Shown: piece after piece, positions 1-8,446 of the stretch
Layout of the letters: each line of letters begins with the position of its first letter
Numbering within the stretch: the stretch's first letter is position 1
The notes under the pieces: model-generated
The model's input: the letters and a program-made list of their open reading frames with translations, nothing else
The model's database searches: none
Told to the model about the DNA's origin: nothing
Source of the DNA: Sphingosinicella sp942492965
GTDB taxonomy: Bacteria; Pseudomonadota; Alphaproteobacteria; Sphingomonadales; Sphingomonadaceae
Direction of reading: 5' to 3'
DNA length: 64,000 nt
NCBI GenBank assembly: GCA_942492965.1
Contig: OW818656.1
Span: 2,604,001-2,668,000 of the forward strand
Made by a program: the position numbers and the translations under genes

Positions 1-309
1 GATTGCCTTGTCGATCGGACGCGGATCGCGATGGGCCGGATGCCGGAGGCGACGCGGCTCGTGGTGGCGGGCGGTGTCGCGGCGAACGGGGCGATCCGGG
101 GGGCGCTGCAGCGGCTCGCGGATGACAGCGGCATCGGTTTCACCGCGCCGCCGCTCGCGCTCTGCACGGACAATGCGGCGATGATCGCGTGGGCGGGGAT
201 CGAACGGCTGCGCGCCGGGTATACCGACGCACTCGACGTGCCGGCGCGCGCGCGCTGGCCGCTCGATCCGGCGGCGGAAACGGTGCGCGGCGCAGGAGTG
301 AAGGCATGA
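1..309 (+). CDS. tsaD: tsaD C-terminal part, tRNA threonylcarbamoyltransferase (5' end outside window)
   Basis: Only the last 102 codons are present; the frame is open from base 1. TsaD transfers the threonylcarbamoyl group from TC-AMP to A37 of ANN-decoding tRNAs in the cytoplasm. The visible part holds the family's conserved C-terminal ATP-binding signature VVAGGVAAN and the CTDNAAMIAW block, in the usual order and spacing. The stop codon overlaps the start of gpsA (ATGA), so the two are probably cotranscribed and translationally coupled. The tsaD-gpsA order is common in sphingomonads. Confidence 0.93.
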   Translation, partial: DCLVDRTRIAMGRMPEATRLVVAGGVAANGAIRGALQRLADDSGIGFTAPPLALCTDNAAMIAWAGIERLRAGYTDALDVPARARWPLDPAAETVRGAGVKA

Positions 310-1283
310 AGGTTGGCGTGATCGGCGGCGGCGCGTGGGGCACGGCGCTTGCGGAAGTCGCCGCGGCGGGCGGCGACGTCGTGCTGTGGGCGCGCGAGCC
401 TGAGGTGGTCGAGGATATCAATAGCGCGCGCGAGAACCGGCTGTTCCTGCCGGGCGTGCGGCTTTCCGAAGCGATCACCGCAACGGGTGATCTTGATGCG
501 CTCGGCGATTGCGGCGTGCTGCTCGTCGTGGCGCCCGCCCAGCATGTGCGGAGCGTGCTTGGCGGCGTGCCCAGCCGCGACACGCCGATTGTGCTTTGCG
601 CGAAGGGCATCGAGGCGGCGACGCGCAAGCTTGTCGGCGAGGTAGCGGCGGAGGTGCTGCCGGAGGCGCCGCTCGCCGTGCTTTCGGGTCCCACATTTGC
701 GCGCGAAGTGGCGATGGGGCTGCCGACGGCGATCACCTTCGCGTGCGCGGACCGCGCGCTCGCCGAGCGGCTGATCGCGCGCATCGCGGCGCCGCGCTTC
801 CGCCCCTACTGGACGGACGACGTGATCGGCGCGGAGGTGGGCGGCGCGATCAAGAACGTGCTCGCGATCGCGTGCGGCGTCGTCGTCGGGCGGAAGCTCG
901 GCGAAAATGCGCGCGCCGCGCTCATCAGCCGGGGCTTTGCCGAAATGCTGCGCTTCGGCATCGCCAAGGGCGCGCGTTCCGAAACGATGCGCGGGCTTTC
1001 GGGGCTCGGCGACCTGGTGCTCACCTGCTCCTCGACACAGTCGCGCAACTTCTCGCTCGGACACGGGCTCGGCGAAGGCAAGAGCGCGGGGGAGCTGCTC
1101 AGCGACCGGCTGACGGTGGCCGAAGGGGCATTCACGGCGCCGGTGCTGCAGGCGGCGGCGGACGAGCTTGGCGTCGACATGCCGATCACGCGCGCGGTGT
1201 GCAGCCTGCTCGATGGCAGCGCATCGGTGGACACGGTGATCGCCGAACTGCTCTCCCGCCCGCTGCGCAGTGAGGACATTTGA
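306..1283 (+). CDS. gpsA: Glycerol-3-phosphate dehydrogenase [NAD(P)+]
   Basis: 325 residues, the usual family length. GpsA reduces dihydroxyacetone phosphate to sn-glycerol 3-phosphate for phospholipid synthesis. The N-terminal dinucleotide-binding motif GGGAWGTALA lies at residues 7-16. The substrate-domain motif GGAIKNVLAIACG carries the conserved lysine, about K183. The LSGPTFAREV and SGLGDLVLTC blocks are also present. I chose ATG 306 rather than upstream in-frame codons because the Rossmann strand begins at residue 2 and the ATG overlaps the tsaD stop, a typical coupled start. Nothing appears broken. Confidence 0.96.
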   Translation: MKVGVIGGGAWGTALAEVAAAGGDVVLWAREPEVVEDINSARENRLFLPGVRLSEAITATGDLDALGDCGVLLVVAPAQHVRSVLGGVPSRDTPIVLCAKGIEAATRKLVGEVAAEVLPEAPLAVLSGPTFAREVAMGLPTAITFACADRALAERLIARIAAPRFRPYWTDDVIGAEVGGAIKNVLAIACGVVVGRKLGENARAALISRGFAEMLRFGIAKGARSETMRGLSGLGDLVLTCSSTQSRNFSLGHGLGEGKSAGELLSDRLTVAEGAFTAPVLQAAADELGVDMPITRAVCSLLDGSASVDTVIAELLSRPLRSEDI

Positions 1284-1372
1284 GTCGCTGCTTGTCGGCA
1301 AATTTTACATCCGAATAACAAGATTTCTGCGGCGTAATATTAACCATATGTTTTCGCACGCCTTTGCCAGGG

Positions 1373-1388
1373 TGGCGCGGCTCTTGCT
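1373..1388 (+). promoter_or_regulatory. Candidate sigma-54 (RpoN) promoter of the PEP-CTERM protease
   Basis: The sequence TGGCGC, five bases, TTGCT matches the -24/-12 consensus (TGGCAC-N5-TTGCW) with one mismatch. It keeps the invariant GG-N10-GC spacing exactly, with GG at 1374-1375 and GC at 1386-1387. A start about 12 bases downstream would give a leader of roughly 77 nt before the ATG at 1477. An imperfect dyad, CTTGTCGG (1291-1298) against CCGAATAACAAG (1311-1322), lies where an enhancer-binding activator might sit. The promoter match is seen; its use is inferred. Confidence 0.55.
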
Positions 1389-1476
1389 TGGGGTGCCCCA
1401 TCTGCGTGTCGCCACGCGGCACGCCGTGCGTACCCCTGCTGGGAGGGGTTTGCGTCTCTGGTATCAGGGTGGGAAA

Positions 1477-2646
1477 ATGCAAAAAACCATACTCGTCGGA
1501 GCCTCTGCAATTGCGCTGGGGCTCGTTGCTTCGTCGTCGGCACTCGCCGGCGGAATCACCAAGGTTTCGATGGCAGACAACAAGGCGCTTTTGCAGCCGA
1601 AGCTGGTGGTTTCGAGCGCCGGGCAGGTGAACGATCCGCAGTTCAAGGTTGGGGCAAGCGCGTATTCAGGCGTCGGCGGCCTCATCATGAACACCGACTC
1701 GCTCGATGCGGCCGGGTTCATTACCGTGTGCACCGGCACCTTCATCGCCGCGGATGTCGTCGTTACGGCGGCGCACTGCGTCGATGATTCCGATCTCAAC
1801 CGCATCCGCTTCCGCACCGGCGCGGGCAACGGCCTTGCCGGTACGACCTTCGATGCCGAATACGAAGCCTTCAGCTACTGGGTGCATCCGAGTTTCGATT
1901 TTCCGAGCAACGACATCGCTTTCATCAAGCTGAAAAAATCGGCGTCGAACGGCGAAGAGATCTACGGCGTCTACACGGAGAACGATGAACTCGGCCAGAT
2001 CCACACGAAGGTGGGTTTCGGCACGACGGGTGAAGGCACGGCGGGCACGCGCGGCATCACGCCCGCGACCGACGATTTCGACAAGCGCGCCGGCAACAAC
2101 ATCTACGAAGGTCTCGGCAGCGACATCTTCTCCGATGTCGGCGACGGCGTTCTGTTGTTCGATTTCGATAGCGGGCTCGACGAGAATGACGTGTTCGGCA
2201 CGGTCGATCGCGCGTTTTGCGGTGGGCTCGAGCTCTGCTTTGCGCATGATACGGGCGTTGTCATCGACGGCGTGCGCACCGAGGTGAACAGCTCTCCGGG
2301 CGACTCGGGCGGCCCGACGTTCATTGCCGGGCTTCTTGCGGGTATCACCTCGTTCGGTATCACCGGCGGCGTTTTCGATGGCGGGTGCGGCCCGGGCTTC
2401 ATCGATCCCGATTCGAATGCGCCCGGCGTCGACGCGGGCGTCACGCCCGTATCGAGCGCCTGCACGAACTCCAGCTTCGGCGAGCTTTCGGGCGATACGC
2501 GCGTCTCTTACTATCTCGACGAGATTTACGCGATGCTGCGGGGCGACCTGCGCATGATCTGGCTGCCCGAGCCGGGAATGCTCGGCCTGTTCGGCCTTGG
2601 TGTGGTTGGAGCGCTCGCCGCGCGCCGCCGCCGCAAGACCGCGTAA
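1477..2646 (+). CDS. Secreted trypsin-like serine protease with PEP-CTERM sorting signal
   Basis: 389 residues. A signal peptide of about 24 residues (hydrophobic core ending SSSALA) leads into a chymotrypsin-fold domain. Its catalytic triad is readable: H100 in VTAAHCV, D146 in NDIAFIKL and S277 in GDSGGP. The C-terminus is a PEP-CTERM tail: the PEP motif at about 364-366, a short hydrophobic helix, then RRRRK. In other bacteria such tails are recognised by exosortase and the protein is exported and anchored or released at the surface, usually alongside exopolysaccharide. No exosortase gene is in this window. I took ATG 1477 because the signal peptide starts there; longer in-frame starts give a non-conserved leader. 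The substrate is unknown. Confidence 0.85.
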   Translation: MQKTILVGASAIALGLVASSSALAGGITKVSMADNKALLQPKLVVSSAGQVNDPQFKVGASAYSGVGGLIMNTDSLDAAGFITVCTGTFIAADVVVTAAHCVDDSDLNRIRFRTGAGNGLAGTTFDAEYEAFSYWVHPSFDFPSNDIAFIKLKKSASNGEEIYGVYTENDELGQIHTKVGFGTTGEGTAGTRGITPATDDFDKRAGNNIYEGLGSDIFSDVGDGVLLFDFDSGLDENDVFGTVDRAFCGGLELCFAHDTGVVIDGVRTEVNSSPGDSGGPTFIAGLLAGITSFGITGGVFDGGCGPGFIDPDSNAPGVDAGVTPVSSACTNSSFGELSGDTRVSYYLDEIYAMLRGDLRMIWLPEPGMLGLFGLGVVGALAARRRRKTA

Positions 2647-2706
2647 CGTTCTCCCCCCAACGCCGCAGCCACCCCCGGCTGCGGCGTTTCTAAACAGGCA
2701 TCGCCG

Positions 2707-2841
2707 TCAGAAATCGACGGCGATGCCTTTTCTTTCCCAGTCGCCGTAGCGCACGGGATCGGGGCCGGCGGGGCCGCCCTCTTCCTTTTCCTTCGGTGGC
2801 GCTTTCGGTTTCGCCGTTTTCGCGGGCTTCTGCTCTTCCAT
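2707..2841 (-). CDS. DUF1674 / SDHAF4-type succinate dehydrogenase assembly factor
   Basis: Only 44 residues, nearly all of which is the family signature: a lysine/proline-rich start, then GGPAGPDPVRYGDWERKG, ending in DF. Mitochondrial homologues (SDHAF4) bind the FAD-loaded flavoprotein subunit of succinate dehydrogenase before complex assembly; bacterial members are presumed to act alike. The start at 2841 is supported by a GGGAGAGGG ribosome binding site; in-frame ATGs at 2856 and 2862 are alternatives. It stands alone, convergent with the protease gene and divergent from the SDR. No sdh gene is in the window. The long minus-strand frame running upstream of it is a high-GC artefact. Confidence 0.8.
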   Translation of the reverse strand: MEEQKPAKTAKPKAPPKEKEEGGPAGPDPVRYGDWERKGIAVDF

Positions 2842-2922
2842 CGCCCTCTCCCACATATTCATAGCTGTGCGCCCGGCGGCGGGCGCGGCACGATGCGTGC
2901 CACATAAGGGGAGGCGGAAGAC

Positions 2923-3747
2923 ATGAAAAGTCTGGATGGCCGTGCAATCGCGGTGACCGGTGCGGGTAGCGGCATCGGCCGCGCGCTGGCGCTCGCGCTC
3001 GCGAAGCGGGGCGCGAAGCTGGCGCTTTGCGACAAGGACGCGGCCGGCCTCGCCGAAACAGCCCGGCTGCTCGGCAATTACCCGAATACCGCCGCGGCCT
3101 TCGACGTGACCGACGAGGCCGCGTTGAAAGGCTGGATCGACGCGGCGGCTGCCGAATACGGCGGGCTCGACGGCATCATCAACAACGCGGGGCTTTCGGT
3201 GGTGGCGCCGTTCGCAGACACGCCGAAGGCCGATTTCGATCGGGTGATGGCGGTGAATTTCGATGCGGTGGTGAACGGCTGCCGCCATGCCATTCCGCAC
3301 CTGCGCAAATCCTCCGATGCGTGGCTGGTGAACATCTCGTCGGTGTTCGGCATGATGGGCTACCCCACCCAGTCCGCCTACAACGCCTCCAAATACGCGG
3401 TGCGCGGACTTACCGAGGCGCTGTATCTGGAGCTCGCCGAAACCGATCCGCACATCAATGTGAGCCGCGTGCACCCCGGCGGCATCAAGACCAACGTCGC
3501 CCGCAACGCCAAGTTCATCAAGGGCATGGACGGGCGGACGAACGCGCTCGATTCGGGCGACGAGTTTGAAAAGTCGGCGCGCACAACGCCCGCCGACGCG
3601 GCCGAGACGATCATCCGCGGCATGGAACGCGGACAGCACCGCGTTCTGATCGGCGGCGACGCGCGTTTCATCGATCTGATGACGCGGCTGTTCCCGGTCA
3701 GCTATTTCAAGCGCATCGGAAGTTTCCTCGGCAGCGGAAAGTCTTGA
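2923..3747 (+). CDS. SDR-family NAD(P)-dependent oxidoreductase
   Basis: 274 residues, classical short-chain dehydrogenase. It has the cofactor motif TGAGSGIGRALALAL near the N-terminus, the NNAG motif stabilising the central sheet, the catalytic serine in NISSVFG, and Y153-x3-K157 in YNASK. These indicate an intact NAD(P)-dependent alcohol or keto oxidoreductase. The substrate cannot be read from sequence. SDRs of this length and with this NISSVFG pattern are often annotated as acetoin reductase-like or diol dehydrogenases, but that is not proof. It is followed 57 bases later by htpX on the same strand. Confidence 0.9.
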   Translation: MKSLDGRAIAVTGAGSGIGRALALALAKRGAKLALCDKDAAGLAETARLLGNYPNTAAAFDVTDEAALKGWIDAAAAEYGGLDGIINNAGLSVVAPFADTPKADFDRVMAVNFDAVVNGCRHAIPHLRKSSDAWLVNISSVFGMMGYPTQSAYNASKYAVRGLTEALYLELAETDPHINVSRVHPGGIKTNVARNAKFIKGMDGRTNALDSGDEFEKSARTTPADAAETIIRGMERGQHRVLIGGDARFIDLMTRLFPVSYFKRIGSFLGSGKS

Positions 3748-3804
3748 AGCGGGGCGGGCGCATCCCGATAATGTGACGCGAGGACTGAAGGAGCCTCGCG
3801 TGAC

Positions 3805-4719
3805 ATGGGTCAGATGAAGACGGTGATGCTGCTGGCGGCGCTGACGGCGCTGTTCATGGGGCTGGGCTACATGCTCGGCGGCAGCGGCGGCGCATTGATC
3901 GCGCTCCTGATTTCCGGCGGCATGAACCTGTTCGCGATCTGGAACGCGGACAAGATGGTGCTGCGGATGCACAACGCCCGCGAGGTGGACGAGCGGAGCG
4001 CGCCGGAATTCGTGGGTCTGGTGAAAAACCTCGCGCTGCGTGCGGGCTTGCCCATGCCGAAGGTGTTCATCATCGATACCGATGCGCCGAACGCGTTCGC
4101 GACGGGCCGCAACCCGGAGAACGCGGCGGTTGCGGCAACCACTGGCCTGCTGCGCATCCTCGACCGCGACGAGATCGAGGCGGTGATGGCGCACGAACTC
4201 GGCCACGTGAAGAACCGCGACACGCTGCTGATGACGGTGACCGCGACGCTGGCGGGCGCAATCTCGATGCTCGGCAATTTCGCGTTGTTCGCGGGCGGCA
4301 ACAACCGCAACCCACTGGCGATCATCGCGGCGGTGATCGTTGCGCCGCTGGCCGCGATGCTCGTGCAGATGGCGATCAGCCGCACGCGCGAATATGGCGC
4401 GGACCGGGCGGGCGCCGAAATCAGCGGCAAGCCGATGAAGCTTGCGTCGGCGCTGCAGAAGCTCGCGGCGGGCGCGGCGCGCATCCCCAATCCCTATGCG
4501 CAGAAGAACCCGGCCGCAGCGCAGCTCTATATCGTCGAGCCGTTGATGGGCGGCGGTATGGACAACCTGTTCTCGACGCACCCGAACCCTGAAAACCGCG
4601 TTGCGGCGCTCAGCCGAATCGCGCAGGAAATGGGGCAGGGCACGCGACCGCAAAGCATCAACGAAGCCGCCGCACGCGGCCGTGTGAGCGCGCTCGATCC
4701 GCTCAAGCGTCGTCGCTGA
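3805..4719 (+). CDS. htpX: Membrane zinc metalloprotease HtpX
   Basis: 304 residues, M48B family. Two hydrophobic segments at the N-terminus are followed by the zinc-binding motif H130-E-L-G-H134 in VMAHELGHVKNRD. A further pair of hydrophobic segments follows, then ISRTREYGADRAGAE, which supplies the third zinc ligand. HtpX sits in the cytoplasmic membrane with its active site in the cytoplasm and degrades misfolded membrane proteins alongside FtsH. Its stop is two bases from the GTG of rsmB, so the two are likely cotranscribed. A second M48 protease occurs at 44564-45607. Confidence 0.95.
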   Translation: MGQMKTVMLLAALTALFMGLGYMLGGSGGALIALLISGGMNLFAIWNADKMVLRMHNAREVDERSAPEFVGLVKNLALRAGLPMPKVFIIDTDAPNAFATGRNPENAAVAATTGLLRILDRDEIEAVMAHELGHVKNRDTLLMTVTATLAGAISMLGNFALFAGGNNRNPLAIIAAVIVAPLAAMLVQMAISRTREYGADRAGAEISGKPMKLASALQKLAAGAARIPNPYAQKNPAAAQLYIVEPLMGGGMDNLFSTHPNPENRVAALSRIAQEMGQGTRPQSINEAAARGRVSALDPLKRRR

Positions 4720-4721
4720 GC

Positions 4722-5987
4722 GTGGAGCAGATTTCCGGTGTCCCCGCGCGCGCCGCGGCGCTCGCGCTCCTGCAGGCCGTGCTGTGGCGGGGCGAGCCGC
4801 TTGACCGCAGCATCGACCGCGCGTTCCGCAAACTGGATGCGCCCGCCGATCGCGGCCTTGCGCGCGCCATCGTTTCGGGCGTGCTCCGGCACCTTCCCGA
4901 CCTCGACGCGCTGATCGACAGCGCGACGAAGAAGCCGCTGCCCGATGATGCACGCGCGCGCATGGTGCTGCGCATGGCGCTCGTGCAGACGATCCTGCTT
5001 GAGACGCCGCCGCACGCGGTGATTGCGACGGCGTTGCCGCTGCTCGAAGGCGGGCCGCGCCGGCTTGCGCACGGCGTGCTTTCGACGCTTCTGAAGCAGG
5101 GTGCCGCGCTGCCGTCTCCGCCGAGCCTTCCCGATATGTGGACGGTGCGCTGGGGGGCGTCGTGGGGCGAGGACGTGGTCGCGGCGGCAGCCGTGGGACT
5201 TGGCACGGAGCCGCCGCTCGACCTGACGCTGCGCGATGCGGCCGAGACGGCGGCGTGGGTTGAGGCGCTGGGCGGCATGTCGCTGGCGCCCGGCCATGTG
5301 CGGCTGGCGCGGCATGGACGCATCGAAGAGCTGCCCGGATTCGAAGAGGGCGCGTGGTGGGTGCAGGATCTGGCGGCATCGCTGCCGGCGCGGCTGCTGG
5401 ACGCAAAGGCGGGAGAGGCGATCGCTGACCTTTGCGCGGCGCCCGGCGGCAAGACGCTGCAACTGTCGAGCGCGGGGGTGAAGGTAATCGCGCTCGACAT
5501 TTCGGAAAATCGCATTGTGCGTGTGCGCGAAAATCTTGAGCGGACGGGTTTGTCGGCGGACGTGGTCGCGACCGACGCGCTGAAGTGGAAACCGCCAGCG
5601 CCGCTCGACGCGGTGCTGCTCGATGCGCCCTGTTCGGGCACCGGCATCTTCCGGCGGCACCCGGACGTTCTGCACCTGAAATCGGCGCGCCAGATCGGCG
5701 AACTCGTGCGGATGCAGGCGGCGCTGATGGATCATGCGTTCGACACGCTGAAGCCCGGCGGGCGGATGCTCTACTGCGTCTGCTCGCTGGAACGCGATGA
5801 AGGCGAGTCGCAGGTTGAGGCGTTCCTGTCGCGGACGCCTTGGGCGCGCGTGGTTCCGGTGGCAGTGGATGAACTCCCCGCCGGACTCGCGCCGAATTCC
5901 GAGGGTTTCGTGCGCACGCTGCCCGGCCAGCTTGCCGCAGACGGAGGCCTCGACGGGTTTTTCATGGCGCGCATCGCACGGGTTTGA
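4722..5987 (+). CDS. rsmB: RsmB-family rRNA (cytosine-C5) methyltransferase
   Basis: 421 residues. An N-terminal NusB-like helical domain (about 1-130) precedes a Sun/Fmu methyltransferase domain with the SAM-binding motif CAAPGGKTLQLSS. Motif IV is PCSGTG (C304) and motif VI is CVCS (C354); the two cysteines act in product release and nucleophilic attack in this family. RsmB methylates C967 of 16S rRNA in E. coli. The start is a GTG two bases after the htpX stop. The gene leads an rsmB-rpe-heparinase-like-purH run, an arrangement I recall from other alphaproteobacteria. Confidence 0.92.
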   Translation: MEQISGVPARAAALALLQAVLWRGEPLDRSIDRAFRKLDAPADRGLARAIVSGVLRHLPDLDALIDSATKKPLPDDARARMVLRMALVQTILLETPPHAVIATALPLLEGGPRRLAHGVLSTLLKQGAALPSPPSLPDMWTVRWGASWGEDVVAAAAVGLGTEPPLDLTLRDAAETAAWVEALGGMSLAPGHVRLARHGRIEELPGFEEGAWWVQDLAASLPARLLDAKAGEAIADLCAAPGGKTLQLSSAGVKVIALDISENRIVRVRENLERTGLSADVVATDALKWKPPAPLDAVLLDAPCSGTGIFRRHPDVLHLKSARQIGELVRMQAALMDHAFDTLKPGGRMLYCVCSLERDEGESQVEAFLSRTPWARVVPVAVDELPAGLAPNSEGFVRTLPGQLAADGGLDGFFMARIARV

Positions 5988-6031
5988 GGCGCGAATTTGA
6001 CCTCCCGGCACGGGATGTTAAAGCCGGTCAC

Positions 6032-6703
6032 ATGCAGCAATCCGTCCGTATCGCGCCCTCCATCCTCTCCGCTGATTTTGCCGACCTCGGCGCCGAGGTA
6101 CGCCGCATCGATGCGGCGGGCGCGGACTATATTCATGTCGACGTGATGGACGGGCATTTCGTGCCCAACATCACGATCGGGCCCGCGGTGGTGAAGGCGC
6201 TGCGGCCGCACACGGCGAAGACCTTCGACGTGCATCTGATGATCGCGCCGGTCGATCTCTACCTCGAAGCCTTCGCGGCGGCGGGCGCGGATATTCTTTC
6301 GGTGCACCCCGAATCGGGGCCGCACCTGCACCGCACGGTCCAGACGATCCGCGCGCTCGGCAAGAAGGCGGGCGTCGTGCTCAATCCGGCGACGCCGCTT
6401 TCCGTGCTCGATTATGTGATTGAGGATCTCGACCTCGTGCTGGTGATGAGCGTGAACCCGGGCTTCGGCGGGCAGTCGTTCATCGACAGCCAGCTTCGCA
6501 AGATCGAGGCGATCCGGAAGCTGATCGACGCTACCGGCAAGACGATCGACCTGGAGGTCGACGGCGGCATTGACATGGCGACCGCGCCGCGCGCTATTGC
6601 GGCGGGCGCGGACGTGCTGGTTGCGGGCACGGCGACCTTCCGGGGCGGACCCGACGCTTACGCGACGAACATCGCGCGGCTGAGGGGAGACGGCGCGGCG
6701 TGA
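6032..6703 (+). CDS. rpe: Ribulose-phosphate 3-epimerase
   Basis: 223 residues, the standard length. Rpe interconverts ribulose 5-phosphate and xylulose 5-phosphate in the pentose phosphate pathway. The TIM-barrel signatures are present in order: IAPSILSADFADLG at the N-terminus, HVDVMDGHFVPN with the metal/catalytic aspartate, MSVNPGFGGQ (phosphate-binding region), and EVDGGID. I chose ATG 6032 because the conserved IAPSILSAD begins seven residues later; an upstream in-frame start adds a non-conserved 16 residues. The stop codon overlaps the GTG of the next gene. Confidence 0.97.
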   Translation: MQQSVRIAPSILSADFADLGAEVRRIDAAGADYIHVDVMDGHFVPNITIGPAVVKALRPHTAKTFDVHLMIAPVDLYLEAFAAAGADILSVHPESGPHLHRTVQTIRALGKKAGVVLNPATPLSVLDYVIEDLDLVLVMSVNPGFGGQSFIDSQLRKIEAIRKLIDATGKTIDLEVDGGIDMATAPRAIAAGADVLVAGTATFRGGPDAYATNIARLRGDGAA

Positions 6704-8436
6704 GCGATTCAGGCGGTAGCGACAAGGGTGGGCGCGATGGTGGCCAGCGGCTGACGCGCGGACGCGGCGACGCGCGGACGCTCGGCGCGCGCCTTTCCGA
6801 AAAGCTCGCCCGCATCGGCTATGCCACGCCGCTCCACAACCGCAAGCTGCGCGGGCGGCCGCCCCTGAAACTGCTCGCCGTGACGGCGGACCCGATCGTG
6901 GGCGATGTCGCGGCGGGGCGCGAGATCGCGGCGGGCAAGCTCAGCTTCGGCGGGCATACGGAAGCTGTTCGCACGCTCAATTTCGCGACCGCGCGTGCGC
7001 CGCTCGCGTGGCGCGAATGGGTGCATGGCTTCGAATGGCTGCGTGATCTCGCAGTGGCAAGCGACCGCAAGAAGGGCGCGATCGTCGCCGAACTCGTCGT
7101 CGAGGCGTGGCTCGCAAGCTACCGCGAATATGACGAGCTGGCGTGGCGCGCCGACCTTGCCGGGCGGCGGCTGATGTTCTGGCCGCTGTATGCGCCCTAC
7201 ATTCTTTCACGCGGCGATCCCATTTACCGCAGCCTCGTGCTCAACCACCTCGCGCGGACCGCGCGCCATGTTGATCGTGCGTGCGAAAAAATGCCGGAGG
7301 GGATGCCGCGCGTGGAGGCGGCGGCGGGCTTGCTCGCGGCGGGGCTGATCCTGCCCGAAGGCGCGGCGCGGACCGTGCGCGCCGAGAATGCGCTGCGGAA
7401 AGCGCTCGAAGACGTGCTGCTTCCGGGCGGCGGCGTTGCCAGCCGCCGGCCTTCGGATGCGCTGGTGCTGCTTGAACGGCTGCTGACGCTCCGGGCCTTT
7501 TATGAAGCGCGCAAGACTGAAGTTTCCGAAGTGGTGGCCGAGGCGATCGAGACGGTGGCTTCGGGCGCGAAGGGGCTCCTGCTTGGCGACGGGCGGTTCG
7601 CATCGATCCACGGCGGCAACGTCTGCGCGCCGGAGCGGATCGCAAAGGCGCTCGCGCTTGTCGGGGGCAACGTGCGGCCGACGCGGAACGGCGCGGCGTC
7701 GGGCTTCCAGCGCATGGATGCGGGCAAGACCGTGATCGTCGTCGATGCCGGCCCGCCGCCCGCCAAGGACGCGGGCAGCGGCGCACATGCGGGCACACTC
7801 GCGTTCGAAATGTCGGACGGTGACGCGCGCATGATCATCAACTGCGGCGGCGGGGACGGCGCTGCGGCGGCACTGCCGGACGCGCTCGCCGGGCTGCTTC
7901 GTACGACGGCGGCGCATTCGACGCTCATCGTGAACGACACGAATTCCACGCGGCTACTTGGCGCCGGCGGGCTCGGTAAGGGCGTGGGCGAGGTTGTGGT
8001 CACGCGCCATGAAAGCGAAGAGGGCTGCTGGCTCGACGCGACGCACGACGGCTATGCGAAGCGCTTCGGGGTTCTCCATCGCCGCCGCATCTTCCTCTCC
8101 GCCGACGGACGCGACATCCGCGGCGAGGACGCGCTCGAACCCGTGCGCGTCACGCGGCTGCTCGGTCGCCGCAAGGCGCTGCCGTTCGACCTGCGCTTCC
8201 ACCTTGCGCCGGGCGTCGAGGCGACGCCGACCGCGGATGGCAAGGGCGCGCTCGTGAAACTCGCGGCGGGGCGGGTGTGGCAGATGAAGGTGCGCGGCGG
8301 CCGCCTGACGGTTGACGAGAGCATCTTCGTCGACGAAAGCGGCAAACATCGCAGCGTGGCGCAAATCGTCGTCAGCGGCGAAACGGAAGACGGCGGCGCG
8401 ACGGTCAACTGGTCGTTCAAGCGCGCAAGCAAATAA
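6700..8436 (+). CDS. Heparinase II/III family protein
   Basis: 578 residues, starting with a GTG that overlaps the rpe stop (GTGA). The N-terminal half is a helical region typical of the alginate lyase/heparinase fold. The C-terminal half (from about 330) has the beta-rich heparinase II/III-like pattern, including FQRMDAGKTVIVVDAG, HAGTLAFEMSDG and AAHSTLIVNDTNS. No signal peptide is evident, so the usual idea of a secreted polysaccharide lyase does not fit well. The true substrate is unknown. Its fixed position between rpe and purH, reported to my knowledge in many alphaproteobacteria, suggests a conserved cellular role, possibly in envelope glycan metabolism. Confidence 0.82.
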   Translation: MSDSGGSDKGGRDGGQRLTRGRGDARTLGARLSEKLARIGYATPLHNRKLRGRPPLKLLAVTADPIVGDVAAGREIAAGKLSFGGHTEAVRTLNFATARAPLAWREWVHGFEWLRDLAVASDRKKGAIVAELVVEAWLASYREYDELAWRADLAGRRLMFWPLYAPYILSRGDPIYRSLVLNHLARTARHVDRACEKMPEGMPRVEAAAGLLAAGLILPEGAARTVRAENALRKALEDVLLPGGGVASRRPSDALVLLERLLTLRAFYEARKTEVSEVVAEAIETVASGAKGLLLGDGRFASIHGGNVCAPERIAKALALVGGNVRPTRNGAASGFQRMDAGKTVIVVDAGPPPAKDAGSGAHAGTLAFEMSDGDARMIINCGGGDGAAAALPDALAGLLRTTAAHSTLIVNDTNSTRLLGAGGLGKGVGEVVVTRHESEEGCWLDATHDGYAKRFGVLHRRRIFLSADGRDIRGEDALEPVRVTRLLGRRKALPFDLRFHLAPGVEATPTADGKGALVKLAAGRVWQMKVRGGRLTVDESIFVDESGKHRSVAQIVVSGETEDGGATVNWSFKRASK

Positions 8437-8446
8437 CAGGCAGGAC

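Noticed and set aside
2707..5406. A 899-codon open frame on the minus strand across the SDR, htpX and rsmB genes
   Set aside because: Only its last 44 codons (DUF1674) show a real family. The rest is Arg/Ala/Pro/His-rich antisense of well-supported genes, a usual high-GC artefact.
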